Of a stretch of DNA of 64,000 nt, positions 23,804 through 35,695 are shown in pieces. Origin of the DNA: Austropuccinia psidii (lineage: Eukaryota; Basidiomycota; Pucciniomycetes; Pucciniales; Sphaerophragmiaceae). Under the pieces are notes generated by a model. That model did no database searches and was not told the origin of the DNA. It saw only the letters and a list, made by a program, of their open reading frames with translations. Where the stretch lies: NCBI GenBank assembly GCA_023105745.1, contig JALGQZ010000014.1, positions 8,861,888 to 8,925,887 on the forward strand, given 5' to 3'. How positions within the stretch are numbered: the first letter of the stretch is position 1; each line of letters begins with the position of its first letter. A program made the position numbers and the translations under genes.

Positions 23804-25783
23804 CTAATTTCCCCAGTTTTCAACTTTAGCTTTAGCAGCTGCACTATCATCTTTCTTTAATTGTATTATTCTCATTTCTTTAGCTTTGGGTAATGACTCT
23901 TTAGCTTCACCTTCCTTCATTTTCTTTGTAAGTTCCCCTTGATCTTTTTCAAATTCTTCAACTAATTTCTTTGGAGAGGTTTTTCCATCTGTTGGAACTC
24001 TTTGCCGATTGGGAAATAACAATCCACCTCCTTGTATTCTGACAAACCTTTCATTTTGATCTTCAATGAGATAGTTACACCTATTTAATTAGTGTCCTTC
24101 CTCCAAACAATAATAGCATTTGAGATATGGTTTTGGGGCCTTTGTGAAAAGGGTGGTAGGCTATGTTTTGGGTACCTTGTTTGATTTTACTACCTGAATA
24201 CTTGACCTGTTTTACTTTGAGGTAGTACTGCTTCTGTTAATTCCTTAATTTGCTGAATGAAGTCCTTCATTTCCTTTTTTTTCTCCTTGATCCTGGATTA
24301 TGGGTCTTTGTTTCTCTTTAATTTTCTTATTGGTATCCTTCAATTGATTCAAGGCATTTTCCATTGTTTCTTCTTCAAATTGAACCTTCTTTGCTTTTGT
24401 CTTATCTATACGTGGATGATTTGATTCATAATGGGAACTGATATCTTCAACTCTGTCCCTTGATATGATCACAGTTTCTAGCTCTTGCTCTATATAGCTC
24501 TTCAATACTTCCATTTCTGGTACAATATATCCACCATCCCTTGCTTCATCATGACCTTATCTCTTCTCATCTCCCTAATTATGCAAGTCCTAATTTCTGG
24601 TGAAAGACTTGCATAGAGCTCTTCATTATGCTCAGATTCTCTTCTAATATATACATATTTATACAGATAATTTGTGATCTTTTCATATTCTCCAATAAAT
24701 CTCTTGTATTCAGCTAAGTTTCTAATTCCTCCTGCTCTTTTTGTATTATTTAAAAGCTTCTTCAAAGATTCTGGTCTATATCTTCTGTCTGGCTCTACTC
24801 TTCCCCATTCTGTAGTAAGTTCTTCTTTGAGTTTTCTCCAGTTCTGCTCTTCATAACCTTGCATTGTTTCAATTTTCTCCTTAACTTCTTCAGATGCTGA
24901 GATAAAAATAACTTGTCTTGCTATATCTTCTCCACTAGCTCCTTCAATTTCAGCTGCTGCTTCCACTCTCTTGATAAATTTTTATACTTCATTACCATCA
25001 AAAACAACATTATAATCTTTAGCCCTTATCTTAACAATAGGAGAGGTTACCTTAGGAATTTCCATTTCTAATGGACTTGGATGGTTTGGTGTAGTTAAAA
25101 TTACTTTCTTGGGGATACTCTGTGATCTTTGTTCTGTTTTAGGTGCAGATGTTGCTCTAGGGAAAGGTGTAGGTGATATTGGTGAATCTCCAGGCCTAAA
25201 ATTCCTTTTCAATTTGGGTTCACTTTGACCAGCTCCAGGTGTGTAGGATTTTTGTTCCCTTATTTATAATAATTCTTGCATTTGTTTCATAAGACTTTGT
25301 ATTTGTACTGTTTGATCCTCTTCTTCACTTTCTTCTGCATACAGCCCTTCTACAGTATCTTCAGGTAATGGTGGGAAGTCAGATGTTGATTGTTGATTCA
25401 TTTCTACTTGATAAGCTGATCCTTTAAATTCTTTTGTAATTCTCTTCTTTTTCCTTTCTTCTTGAATTAACTTGAAGAAAAATCTCCTTAATTCTTCCTT
25501 TTTATCTATTCTGTTATTGGTTTTGCAATGAGTAAATTCATATCCTTGGGTGTTTGATTTTCTGGTGTTCTTTCTTCATCTGGATAATAAAAATGATATT
25601 ACTGATTTGAGGATTGTTATGGTGATGATGATTTGGAGTGGGATTTATTTCCAAATTCCAGATTTTACTAATGTGTTGCTGTTTAATTATTGATAAATGA
25701 TATTTTTTTATGAGGTAGGTTGGTTTGATTATCTTCTGAATTGATGATTGACTATTTATTGAATGTTGAAGTTGAAAGGCCAC
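23804..25783 (-). pseudogene. Gag of element R
   Basis: Traces run from just inside the primer-binding site. A proline-rich N-terminal part (24982-25212) ends in YNVVFDGNEV, followed by a TAA where the capsid begins. The capsid (24502-24966) reads EEVKEKIETMQGYEEQNWRK and RPESLKKLLNNTKRAGGIRN. A linker follows (24245-24514), then a CCHC zinc knuckle at about 24073-24120 (CYYCLEEGH, stop, LNRC), where the spacing C-x2-C-x4-H-x4-C is kept but a TAA follows the His. The piece 23804-24022 leads toward protease. At least four nonsense codons or frameshifts are visible. Confidence 0.65.
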
Positions 25784-25798
25784 TTTTGGGACACCAGA
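25780..25798 (-). promoter_or_regulatory. Primer-binding site of element R
   Basis: On the sense strand TGGTGTCCCAAAAGTGG begins two bases after the LTR end, the normal place for a tRNA primer site. Confidence 0.6.
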
Positions 25799-26192
25799 TG
25801 TGGAACTCCTTTTAGTGTGGCATTGGATAAGGCAGTCCTTGAGGGGGAAATCATAGGTAAACAGTTTTGAATTGCTAAAATAATACTGTAACCAAGGGTG
25901 CTAATGGTGTTTTAGCTGCCCCTCTGAGTATACTAAAAAATCTCCCTACAGAGCTCAAAAATCAATATTTAATATTGAGGCTTTACAACTAGCAAAGACT
26001 TTTCAGCCATCTCTATCAGACCTATTCAATAATCAGATAAGTAACTTATAAGTCAAAACAGTATAAAATCATAATACTTAAATAGTGATATAAAATGATT
26101 TAAGGGTAAGACGTTAATAGTATAAGAGGTATATTTAATATAATAGTACTAATATATATTTTAAGGGGTAAGTTCAATTTGATGTTATATCT
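25799..26192 (-). repeat. 5' LTR of element R, interrupted
   Basis: 394 bp matching the first part of the left LTR (TGTGGAACTCCTTTTAGT through GATGTTATATCT), then cut by element B. The continuation seen in the left copy (GTTATAATACTGAATGG at 12030) is missing here. Confidence 0.75.
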
Positions 26193-27610
26193 TGTCAGCC
26201 TGTGACTCAAAACCAGAGCACAAGAATGACAGCCAGATACCATAAATCAATGGTATAGACAAGATACCACCAAAACATAGAGCTGAGCTAAGTCAGCTCA
26301 AAACGTATGCAGAGAAGGAGGAAACTTCCTCCTTTCCAAATATAAAAGTCTCATCACCATAGGACAAAGAATAACAAAAGTTATTCCTGCTCAAAGTTGT
26401 TGCTGAGCATAAACCTTAAATTCCACCTCTCATCTGAAATACAGAGTAAGAGGCCTAATACCATCAAATGGGTATTCGAAATGAAGCTCTGAGTCAGGGA
26501 TATCCAATGGTACCAGCCAAACTGAGCTAGCACCAGTATTACTGAAGTTATGGCTAAATTCAGGCCAAATAAGGGTGAATAAAATATTCACCTCTCATCT
26601 AACTTCTACAGTTTTAGCGTGAGATACCTAAAGTGGGGTATTTTTAGAAATAGCGCAATCAGGGCTATTGATTTGGGCCATTCATTTCTCCATATCTCCC
26701 CTATAACAAAGGCTATAAGGAAAACAAGCCCAATACAGCTCTTGCTTGAAACCACGCATATGTACAAAAATCATGTACATGGGATAACTTTGCCATATTT
26801 GATGATAGCCATATCAAATTAGGTACCATTGTGCAGGAAATATACCGGGCTACATACTGAACCAATTTTGAGGTTGATATCTCAAAAACCAACAAAGGTA
26901 TAGCTGTTTTAAGGTCAAAATCCCACAGTTTCGCGAATACAGCCTTACCATGGGATAATATCCCATAACCATGATTGTGAGGTGTCAAACAGATGAAGCA
27001 GCTTGTTTTTACTTCAATACTGGGGTCTCATAGAGGTTCTGTACAGCATTCTACACGTCATACACGTCAGAATCAGGCTGTGTGGTCCCCAGATGAAACT
27101 TTTCACCCTGTATTGGTGACACCTGCTCAGATGTGGTTTCAAAATAACATCTGAGCCCAATACAGGATATACAGGCCTTTTGCAAACCACAAGCCTGTCT
27201 TAAAGAGTGAATAATCTTCACTTCCTCTATGTGGAAAGGTCTAGCAGCCTTTCCACCCCATTTCAGGATATAAAGGAGCCTTTCCACAGCCAGAAAAGGT
27301 TTCCACATCCTGCTCTTGAATTCCTACATAGTACAACTGTAAAAAACAGTTATAATCTTGGAAAATAATCAGGTATACTTTAAATCTAAGTATTGTAGTC
27401 TTTATTATTGTAATCCAACAGGTAAAGCTGAAATCAGGGCTTTCAACAGTGCTCACCACCACTATTCCACAATAGTAAAGCCCACTTATTTTATTCATAA
27501 ACCCATATTATCATTAAGTAACTTTATTTTAAACCTTTATCACCATTTCACAGTCCTAGTTGAAGCTGTAAATAGCTTAATTACTGATTCATCATAGACT
27601 CAGCCTGACA
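26193..27610 (+). repeat. 5' LTR of element B
   Basis: 1418 bp with perfect 6 bp inverted ends, TGTCAG and CTGACA. The junction with element R's LTR marks the insertion point. It contains a TATA-like motif at 27269. Confidence 0.8.
27269..27275 (+). promoter_or_regulatory. TATA-like motif in LTR B
   Basis: TATAAAG about 340 bp before the LTR end. The matching place in LTR A is GGATAAAAAGG, so it is a plausible U3 core promoter. Confidence 0.4.
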
Positions 27611-27630
27611 TTTTGGGGGCCTGGCCATGC
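27611..27630 (+). promoter_or_regulatory. Primer-binding site of element B
   Basis: TTTTGGGGGCCTGGCCATGC directly follows the LTR and resembles the TTTGGGGGCCCAGCCGTGA site of family M. Confidence 0.6.
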
Positions 27631-28199
27631 TTTTTTGATCTTTTTTGGGTCTTAAAAGTGAGTTTTTTCACTTATTCTCTATTCTAATATTTTTTTTATC
27701 TTTTCTTAGGCGTAAAATTCCTCAAAATATATATAATATATATCCTATTATATTTTGATGAGTGCTATATGTCTTATACCAATTTTTATTAATACTATTA
27801 CTATGTGGTTAATAACCATATATCTCTTATTTTTGGCATGTTTCACATATAAAAACACATTAAGCCATCAATAAAGTCTAAATTTTTAATTAAATAAGGA
27901 CACCTCTTACTGTAAAACCAAAAGTTGAGGCATGGTGAGGTGCATTGTTAATTCAATTACCCTCTTATAAAAACCACTTTGTACAGATTATACTTGCTAA
28001 CTACAAGTTAATCTGTGAGATACTAGTATACAAACAGTATACCAGATATCTGTAAGCTGTAATTCTGATGTGGAATTGTTAATAAAATTACACTGTCATC
28101 TTACAGGGCATATTGTAGTAACATACAAGCCCAGAGGCCATTCTTAGACTTGCAAACAGCATTTCAAGAAGTCTTAACTGACATTAAGCCCTCTTTTCC
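27631..28199. other. Leader of element B
   Basis: AT-rich leader between primer-binding site and Gag, similar to 9990-10559. No coding potential. Confidence 0.6.
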
Positions 28200-28208
28200 T
28201 GTTCAATT

Positions 28209-30061
28209 CAGTGGAAGAAAACAACGTACCACTAGAAACCCACTCACAGGCCAACACACCAGTGACACCCTCAGAGCCAGAGGGCATAAAGGGAAAAGGA
28301 AAGAGGCACAGTGAAGGCCTTATCACAGAAAAGAAGTGGACACCAATGGCCACCCATAGGAGTTGAAAACAACAAAACTCTGATTCAATAAAAGGTAAAC
28401 CAACCTTAACAGCTTGTACAGGGAAGATTACCATAATTAACCCAGTTGTAAACTCTAAAGGTAAATTTCCCAAATCAGAGACAACAAATTTGTACAAGGC
28501 ACAGTAAAAGGTAAATACGCTAAGAACATAAAGTTTTTGACTGCTTGAAAACACTGATATGTCGACTGCATACCTCAAAGACCTTGGGTTCCAAAGGAAC
28601 CAACCAGAGGACAGAGAAGGCTTGTCCAGAACCAGAAGACCTGGAAGAGGCCACCTTTGACAAAGTGGTGGATGGCAAACCACTGAGGGAAATCATACCC
28701 ACACTTCCATTCACATGCCAATTCATCAGGAACCTCAAACCAGAGGACTGGAAAGATATGGATCAAGTTCTTCAGCTCCACCAACTCCTCAATGATTTAT
28801 TTCAATGGAGCATGGACAACAAGAGGTTCAACCTGGAATGTCACTGGGCAGAACTTGGAGAAAGATGCCAGAATATCTGTCTCAAAGAGATAGACTTCAA
28901 AGACCCTATGATAATAACCAAAGGTTGGAATCCCACCAGGCAGTTCAGACTCCTGCAGGCAAGGGCAAACAGGATAAGGGAGAATCAAGCCACTATCCAA
29001 GCTATATAAGAACAACTGACCCACACAGGGAACATTCAGATTCCTTCAGGCTCACAAGTATCAGGCCAAATCAGCTCTCCAGTGGCTTCAAACCATTCAG
29101 AAACCAGCAGATCAGTGGCCAAGAGTCACCAATCTTTCACACTCCCAGGAGGGTTCCAGGAGAAGACAAGGACACAAGCGCAAGAACAAGACCTCTTTTC
29201 ACCAAAGGCATAGAGAGTCAGACCCAATGATCCAGAAACTGTTGGAATTGGTGAAAGAAGTACACAAGAACCAGAAGTAGTTGTAAACCACTCTAGAGTC
29301 AGTAGTCCCCTTAGTAGAAATATTACCCACACTCAGATGAAACATAATGCTGTCTCACCTGAGAGCAACTTACACAGTGATGCACTGTGTTTACAAATTT
29401 CCCAATATGGTGAGCAAACTCAAAAGCACTTTGCAGAACTTGAAGCAAGCCATGAGAGGATGAAAAAATTAACAGCCTCCATGGATAAAATTGTGAAAAC
29501 TCTTCAAGAAGGACATGCTCAATTGAAAAAGCCTCCGAGGAACCCAACAAAAGACTGAAAATAGTCTTTGAAGAACAACACCACAGCAGAAGGGACAGGG
29601 ACTGTCTGGATCACGACATAAACAAATTGCTTAATGTCTACCATAACATGAAGCCCCAACCACAAGGCCATGTTATGGATAATCCATTTTACCAAGATGA
29701 CATCAAGCCAGATGACATGTTGGTTAATAAAGAAAGATGTGCATCACAATACCAGGATGGAGATAATATGTCTTATTATGAAAAGGAAGCCTTGAAACAG
29801 CTTCCTGAGGTCTCACGCTGGCCCAAATTCTCTGGAACATGAGAATATGATCATATGGAGCTCATAGAGTATATTGATGGACTTTTCACTGATGTACCAA
29901 GCATACCAGACTACTGGATTACTGCTAGACTGAATACAGCATTTAAAGGTCATGCTAGTATATGGTACACAGAAATGAAAGAAATCCATGGCAGGAGAAA
30001 CTGGCCATGGTGGAAGAGTTAAATTATCCAAAACTACAGCAATGGTACTTGGATATGGCAA
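28209..30061 (+). pseudogene. Gag of element B
   Basis: The frame of 28545 reads REIIPTLPFTCQFIRNLKPE and LHQLLNDLFQWSMDNKRFNL, has TAA at 29007 and TAG near 29209, and ends at TGA 29556 after a helical stretch (EASHERMKKLTASMDKIVKT). A second frame (28805-29230) overlaps it and is also open. From 29627 the capsid region uses another frame: LPEVSRWPKFSGT, a TGA at 29840, then EYDHMELIEYIDG and WYTEMKEIHGRRNWPWWKS, a TAA near 30020 and NYSNGTWIWQTTMSFEN. Comparison with M1 ([15 protein letters not shown]) supports the Ty3 capsid assignment. Not functional. Confidence 0.75.
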
Positions 30062-30067
30062 ACGACC

Positions 30068-31597
30068 ATGTCATTTGAAAATGACAAATACTCTGTGGAC
30101 AAAGATCCATATGAGTGGTGTCTTAGACAGTCTAAAAGACTCAAAGCTATTGATCCTCAAATGAACACTCAAATGAGGAATCACAAACTTCTGACACAAA
30201 TTCCAGGAGAACTAGAGCATGCAGTGAAATGCAGATGCAACCGGAATTGCACTCTATATGACATTGAAAATAGCTTACAAGATGTAAGGAAAAGGAGTAA
30301 TATAGGGAAATTTACCCCATATAGAAGCAGTAGCTTCAAAGAGAAACAACCTCTCAGAGAAGAGCTTAAAGACAAACCCAAGGGAAGAGTGGCAGAAGTG
30401 GCTAAGAAGAAGAATTCTTGTCACAATTGTGGTTCAACAGACCACTATGCCAACAACTGTCCAAAGGCAAAGAAAAAAGTCTATGCCATTGAGAAGGTCC
30501 CAGAGGAGGAATCCCCAACAGAGGACTCTGACTCAGACTCTATGGGAGATGCCATCAGAGAACAATCTGATGAAGAGAAGGACCCAAGAGAAGAGTTTCT
30601 AGTGGAATACCAAGAGGAAAGCCAAATAGAAATACAGGAAATAAAGCTGGAAGAAGGCATGCCACAAGATACTTCTAACAAAAACTTGTACCAACACACA
30701 CAAGATGCACAAACATTCTTGGTTACACCAAGCAAAGGAAAGGCATACATACATGGAACAGCCACCAAGATGACTTTCTGTATTGACAATGCTCAACATC
30801 CATTGATCATTGAGAGTGGAGCACACTACTCCATAGTGGCCAGAAAATATCTGGACAACCACTTCCCCAACTGGGGAAAACAGCTCTTGCCCACCAAGGC
30901 AAAGAACTTTAAGAGTCCATCAGGGAAGATGACTTCCATTGGGAAAATTATCAAAGAGAAACTTATACCCCATAGGAAAGGTAACATGAGACTCAACCCA
31001 GAGTTTTTAGTGCTTAATGATGCCCACATCCAAGGGCTCTTACTGGGAACATACTACCAGAGGATGTATGGCATAGATATTTGCAACAGTAAAAATAAGC
31101 ATGTTACCATTGGTACCAACAAGGAAAAGAAATTTTCACTTGATATATACCAAATATCTTCTCAGGATCCACTTGAGGAGCTACTGAATTAATTCATAGA
31201 GGCCAGTTTAGCACTGCCCTCACCAGTAAACAAAAGCTAAGTTTACTGAAGATGCTGAGAAAGAACAGACCAGAATTTGCCATTGGGGAGGAACCACTAG
31301 GCAAGATTAAAGGCCATGATATAGAACTATATCTGGATGTGGAAAGACCTTATCCACCCATGGTCAGGAGACCTCCTTACCCAAAAATTCTGGAAACCAG
31401 GAAAGAAATTGAAAAACATATCAATGAACTGCTGGACATGGATGTCATCAGAAAGATTGGACACAATGAAAAAGTGGAAATTACCACCCCAATCACCTGG
31501 CATGATGGCAAGTCTAGGCTGTGTGGAGATTTCAGAGCTCTGAATAACTACACAAAAGCTGACAGGTATCCTATACCCAGCATACCTCATGCCTTAG
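30068..31597 (+). pseudogene. Capsid C-terminus, NC, PR and partial RT of B
   Basis: The 374-residue frame 30068-31192 holds the capsid end (DPYEWCLRQSKRLKAIDPQM), a CCHC zinc knuckle CHNCGSTDHYANNC (about residues 118-131), an acidic linker and a protease region. Its active-site motif reads LIIESGAHYS, with Glu in place of the catalytic Asp. LGTYYQRMYGIDI follows. After a stop at 31190 and a frame change, 31252-31597 gives the RT N-terminus: PEFAIGEEPLGKIKGHDIEL, PYPPMVRRPPYP, CGDFRALNNYTKADRYPIPS. The RT ends before the YIDD catalytic motif. Confidence 0.8.
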
Positions 31598-31877
31598 TGT
31601 AAGGTGTGGATATGAGACTTTGATTAAAAATCAAGTACTTTTCCTGTCCTCAAAATTTTTATAAGGTAAATAACCAATTGAAAATAGAAAGAAATATTAT
31701 TCTTAAGAGAAAACACACCAATTTTACTGTTTATAGCTCTTTTAGTATAAAACAATAATATTATAAAGATTCATTGTTTTACCAACAATAAAGATTTAAC
31801 CAAAAATACTCTACAAGAGATATTTGAGGCTACAAAAGAAATTTCTTCAAGAAAAATTTCAATTAGAATCAATTGAG
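31598..31877 (-). repeat. LTR fragment of family M
   Basis: 280 bp beginning TGTAAGGTGTGGATATGAGA and matching the first 280 bp of the LTR at 37072 with scattered changes. It starts exactly at an LTR terminus, where element B ends, and stops at ...CAATTGAG. Confidence 0.85.
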
Positions 31878-32549
31878 ACACCAGGGCGAATCTCGTGTCA
31901 ATTGTCGGCAATTGACTTCACGTCAAGCAAACGTCAAGCAGAATAAAAGCAGAGCTCACGTCAAGCAAAAATCAAGCGAATGTCGAGCACAAGTCCTACT
32001 CTTGTCTTACACCAAATCCTGTGACATCCACCAATATTGGTTCCCCTGTGCCTTCAACTCAGATTCCTCACCACCTGATCATCCCGCAACCGTCCAATTG
32101 TTGGTAAAAATTACACAAGACCCGCCTGTTTGCACAAACACACATCAAAGAGGTCCTTCAGCCAGTCTTGATGTAGGCGGGGGGTTTGACTTCACCAGGT
32201 CATCCATAAAAGGAGTCCGCCTTAGCGGGATTGTCGTTTTGCAGGTGACACTGGTAGAGCCCACCGCACAATACCACGTGTGCGGGTGCGCAAGGGCCGC
32301 TTCCCCTTCCAACATGATGATGGCGCAGTTAGAAATTTTGGATGCTGTGAAAGGTGAGTGTGTGGGTCATTTGATCAGTGAACTTGGCTTATTCACACTG
32401 TACCCAATGTCAAAATCGTAAGTTCTTTGTGGCAATGTGAAATAATGGGCTTTGCTTGTCACAATGGCATGTCTCTGTCACTAAATTTTGAGGCAGTTAT
32501 TTCACTAGCAAAATTGCTAATGAATCTGAGAGATTTGCATTTCTGTAGA
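31878..32549. other. GC-richer segment before the Tnp2 gene
   Basis: The start holds a cluster of CGTCAAGCA repeats. Around 32203 there is ATAAAAGGAG, followed by a short plus-strand frame from 32312 (MMMAQLEILDAVK) ending at a GTGAGT donor near 32354. This could be a 5' exon of a lost gene. The longer open frame 31873-32421 has no recognisable content and starts inside the LTR fragment, so I do not call it. Confidence 0.4.
31921..31990. repeat. CGTCAAGCA repeat cluster
   Basis: Perfect copies at 31921, 31932 and 31959, with variants AATCAAGCG at about 31970 and TGTCGAGCA at about 31981. Such short clustered repeats occur in subterminal regions of CACTA-type transposons, but the link is inferred. 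Confidence 0.6.
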
Positions 32550-35500
32550 CTAAATTTCATGAAATAACGGCTTTATCATTACAAGCAGTCCACATGACAG
32601 AACTTTGTTATCATACAATCCACAGTTACCTTCTATTTCTTCTTCATATATAGTCAAGTGTCCATCATCAAAACCAACAGCTTTATAAATATTCAGATGC
32701 GGCCAATCTGGTAAGAAATTAACATCAATCTTCAAAGTTTTTAAGATCAGAAAGTTATTGTTCAGTATTCTAGATGGCTCAGAGACTTTAAAAATGCTAT
32801 TAATAATACCAAATCGTCGTGAGTTGGCCCTCAGAAAACATATCACACTGTTGCTGACATTTTTGGATTCAGTTGAAAATATATTGTTCCCAATATTAAT
32901 TTTTGAAACTGGAAAATACCAAGGTGAGACAATCCTTGAAGTGGGAGGACTTGTGGATTGCACGGTAGTGTCTAAGCTGATCCAATCAACTATTTCCCTC
33001 GTTGCATGAAAATTCTGTAAGTACTCAACAAGGCAATCATAATTTTCTTGGTCATGGCGGGATGGTTTGTTATATTTATGGTCATTGAACAGGGCAGGTG
33101 GCTGTGATTTGAAAAGCTATTTTATTTCACATGGCACGGATGGGGATTTCAGGAGAAAGGAAAGGTTGGAACATCGACAGATATGTTGAAGTAAGGTTTT
33201 ATCTATATCATCTATTCAGAGTTGCAAGAAGTTAATCTTATTCAGTTCAGGTGTTTAATCAATGTGAATATATTGATCTTATTAATTGACGTACATATTT
33301 TGTTATTTGTTGGCATTTTTGCAAATACTCCAATCAAGCGCTCATAACCCCATGTGGCTGAGGCTTGTTCTGGGCCCCAACGTTGGAAGAGTTCTGGGAT
33401 ATGATCAGCAAAATGATGATTTGGTTTACTTTTCTGTTTTGGGAACAGGAGTTGATTGGAAAGGCGGAATTTTTTCCAATGTTCAGCAAATGCAGTCGCA
33501 TCATCTATTGAAACAGTCCAACTTGTGGCAATGTTGATAGCACTAATCAAATGGAATGTATTCTTGGTTAGTTCATTTGCAAGTTCTTCTGACTGACCCA
33601 TTTTTCTTTGAGTGTTTGCGGATTGGTGTACATCTAATGACACCTGTTGACTGAGCATTAAAAATGGAATATAGATCTTATATAAGAGAGCCCATTCAGC
33701 GGCTTTTAAGCTACCATGAGAGGGGGAACCCATGTTGCAAGGTACTCTTGTCCATGATGAGGGAATTATCGTCTCAGATATGATTTGTTGGAGATGCTCC
33801 ATAGCATCACCCTTGATCTGGTGATCACTCAGTGCAGTGATATCCAATTCAGAGGGGATGTAATCGGCATCAAATGAAGGAATCTCCGCAGAATCACTAG
33901 ATGGATGTTCCGTGTGAGGGGTGGGCATTGGGAAGTAGTTTTTTTGGGTGGAAGTAGTGGGGAGTGGCTCATTTATTATTTTTGCTGCATCTCTTCTCAG
34001 GGAGCGGGCCTCTCTCAATGTGATTTTATCAAGAGAGCTGTTGGAGGTCATGGAATCTGAGTCTGAACTGTTGGTGTCATTGGATTTCCTGCGGGACCTG
34101 AGGTAAATTTTTGATTTGAACTCTGGAATGCACAATTTGAAAGTTGCATGATCCTTCAAAATTCCAAGTATTAAATTATTCATTATGTCAAGATTAACCA
34201 TTCTGGATGCATCCCAATACGGAAGGTCTTCTAAAATTGAATATCACACTCCATACTCAGAGAAAATTGCTTGTCTTTGTTGTGGGGTTGCCTGAAGCCA
34301 ATTGGCAATGGTTGATTTATGATTTTGATATTAGCGTGTGTAGTGAAATTGAGGACCAATTTCTTCAATTTGAGCTTTGTGAATGGTGCAAAAATTACAA
34401 AAGTGGCTGCCTGAATGGGAAATAAATCCAGTAAGCTTGCGCATGGCAACCACATCCGCAATGGCTGTGAGAATGGCAACAAGAATAAAGGATCCTGAAG
34501 GACCTGTTGAGGTGGGTGAAAAATGGTAACCTTGCCATAGCTCTTTGAGCTCGTTGATGAGTGGCATTAATAAATAATTCAATTGAAGGGAAGTTGGCTC
34601 CTTCGGACCAGGGATGATTCCTGCAACATAGACATTCTCTGGCTTCAATCTTTCACTTGGGGGGATATTAAGACAAATAAGCATGATAGGTCCAATGCTG
34701 GCCAACCGGGTGGACTTTCCATGTGCATTAAACCAGTCCACATAAATCGAGAAGGCCAATGCACCAGGAATGGACATGAATGGGGGGTCATGGATATTTC
34801 TAGTGCCAGTGAAGCGTCTCCAGACCAATCCATCACAGACGTCACATTTTGGGGAATCTTCGGGAGTTTGGGATTGTTGATGTTGATGCAGAATGTCCAT
34901 AATTCCAGCCTGCTGGAGAAATCTGGCAAGCCAATTTTTGAATGGTTGATAAATGAAATGTTTTGTTGGTATAAATTTTTGCTTCATGATGGTGGTGTTT
35001 TGGGTGTGGGCTTCAAAAGAATAGATGAATTTGCCTAATGATTGTGTGCAAGGGGGATCATGATCATTTGGGTCATTATGGCCTTGACAGTGGGGTTGGT
35101 CAGTTGTGACTGATTCAGTAAGGCCATTAAGAGAGAAACATTGAGGACAACATATATAGTTTTGAATCACTGGCTCCAATTGGAGATGTTCAAATATGGT
35201 ACTCAGATCTTGAGGTATATGGAATGCAGGAATGGGGGGACCACCGGAGCTTGAGATGCTGGACTTGATCAGCAGGTTTAGGGCGGGGTTGAGAATGCGT
35301 GAAGCCCTGCGGGGTATATTATACCTTAATGATAGAATGGCAGATATTATCATTCCAAGGTCTTGTGGAGGAAGGGTTTGACTGCTGCTGTATTGTTTCT
35401 GTGCAATTGAGTTGAGCCCCGGTGCTGTGGAGAAGGTGCTTTGGGCCCATGGTGAATAATCAGCTGGGAATATTTGATCCAATAGAATTTGTGGGCACTC

Positions 35501-35695
35501 AGATCCTGATGCAGAAGTAGGGATGTTTGGAAGAGATTTGGGTGCAATGGTTGATTTGAGCTTTTTAATGTGCTGTTTATATTGGAAAGGTGTGAAGGCA
35601 ACTCCAGGCCTATCACCCTCAGGGGAAGAGTGTGTTTGAGTTGAGCAGTGTTGACACATGCATATACGCATTGAGCAATAGTGGTGGGTTGTCAT
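32550..35695 (-). pseudogene. Tnp2-like (CACTA/Plavaka-type) transposase
   Basis: The ATG at 35695 opens MTTHHYCSMRICMCQHCSTQ. The frame then carries Cys motifs (YICCPQCFSLNGLTE, CDVCDGLVWRRFTGTR), a conserved block (GALAFSIYVDWFNAHGKSTR, ENVYVAGIIPGPKEPTSLQL) and GSHFCNFCTIHKAQIEEIGP. The same frame continues through TAA 34331-34333 and TGA 34244-34246 into RMVNLDIMNNLILGILKDHA and ATWGYERLIGVFAKMPTNNK, then reaches a GTACGT donor near 33240. A C-terminal part (32550-32963, ISRIVSPWYF-like) lies in another frame and is probably a later exon. Family resemblance is to basidiomycete Tnp2/Plavaka transposases, which cut and paste DNA. No terminal inverted repeats were found. Two nonsense codons disable it. 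Confidence 0.75.

Larger units (their letters stand above)
11636..26192 (-). mobile_element. Long LTR element R with Gag-PR only
   Basis: LTR copies beginning TGTGGAACTCC lie at 11636 and 25799 in the same orientation and flank a minus-strand Gag and protease region. The left LTR ends GGAATACCACA at 13474, inverted relative to the start. A pyrimidine tract (polypurine tract on minus) follows at 13475, and a primer-binding sequence adjoins the right LTR. Without the nested Harbinger element the internal part is about 8.3 kb. No reverse transcriptase, RNase H or integrase coding trace is visible in it. It is inserted in element A and is itself cut at 26193 by element B. Confidence 0.7.
26193..31597 (+). 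mobile_element. Ty3-type retrotransposon B (truncated)
   Basis: 5' LTR, primer-binding site, leader, Gag, zinc knuckle, protease and the first part of RT in gypsy order. The 3' half (most of RT, RNase H, integrase, 3' LTR) is missing because the sequence switches at 31598 to an LTR fragment of family M. Related in sequence to element A. Confidence 0.85.

Noticed and set aside
31873..32421. 182-residue plus-strand open frame
   Set aside because: It begins in an LTR fragment, has no recognisable content and crosses a likely splice donor. Open length alone is weak evidence in this GC-richer stretch.
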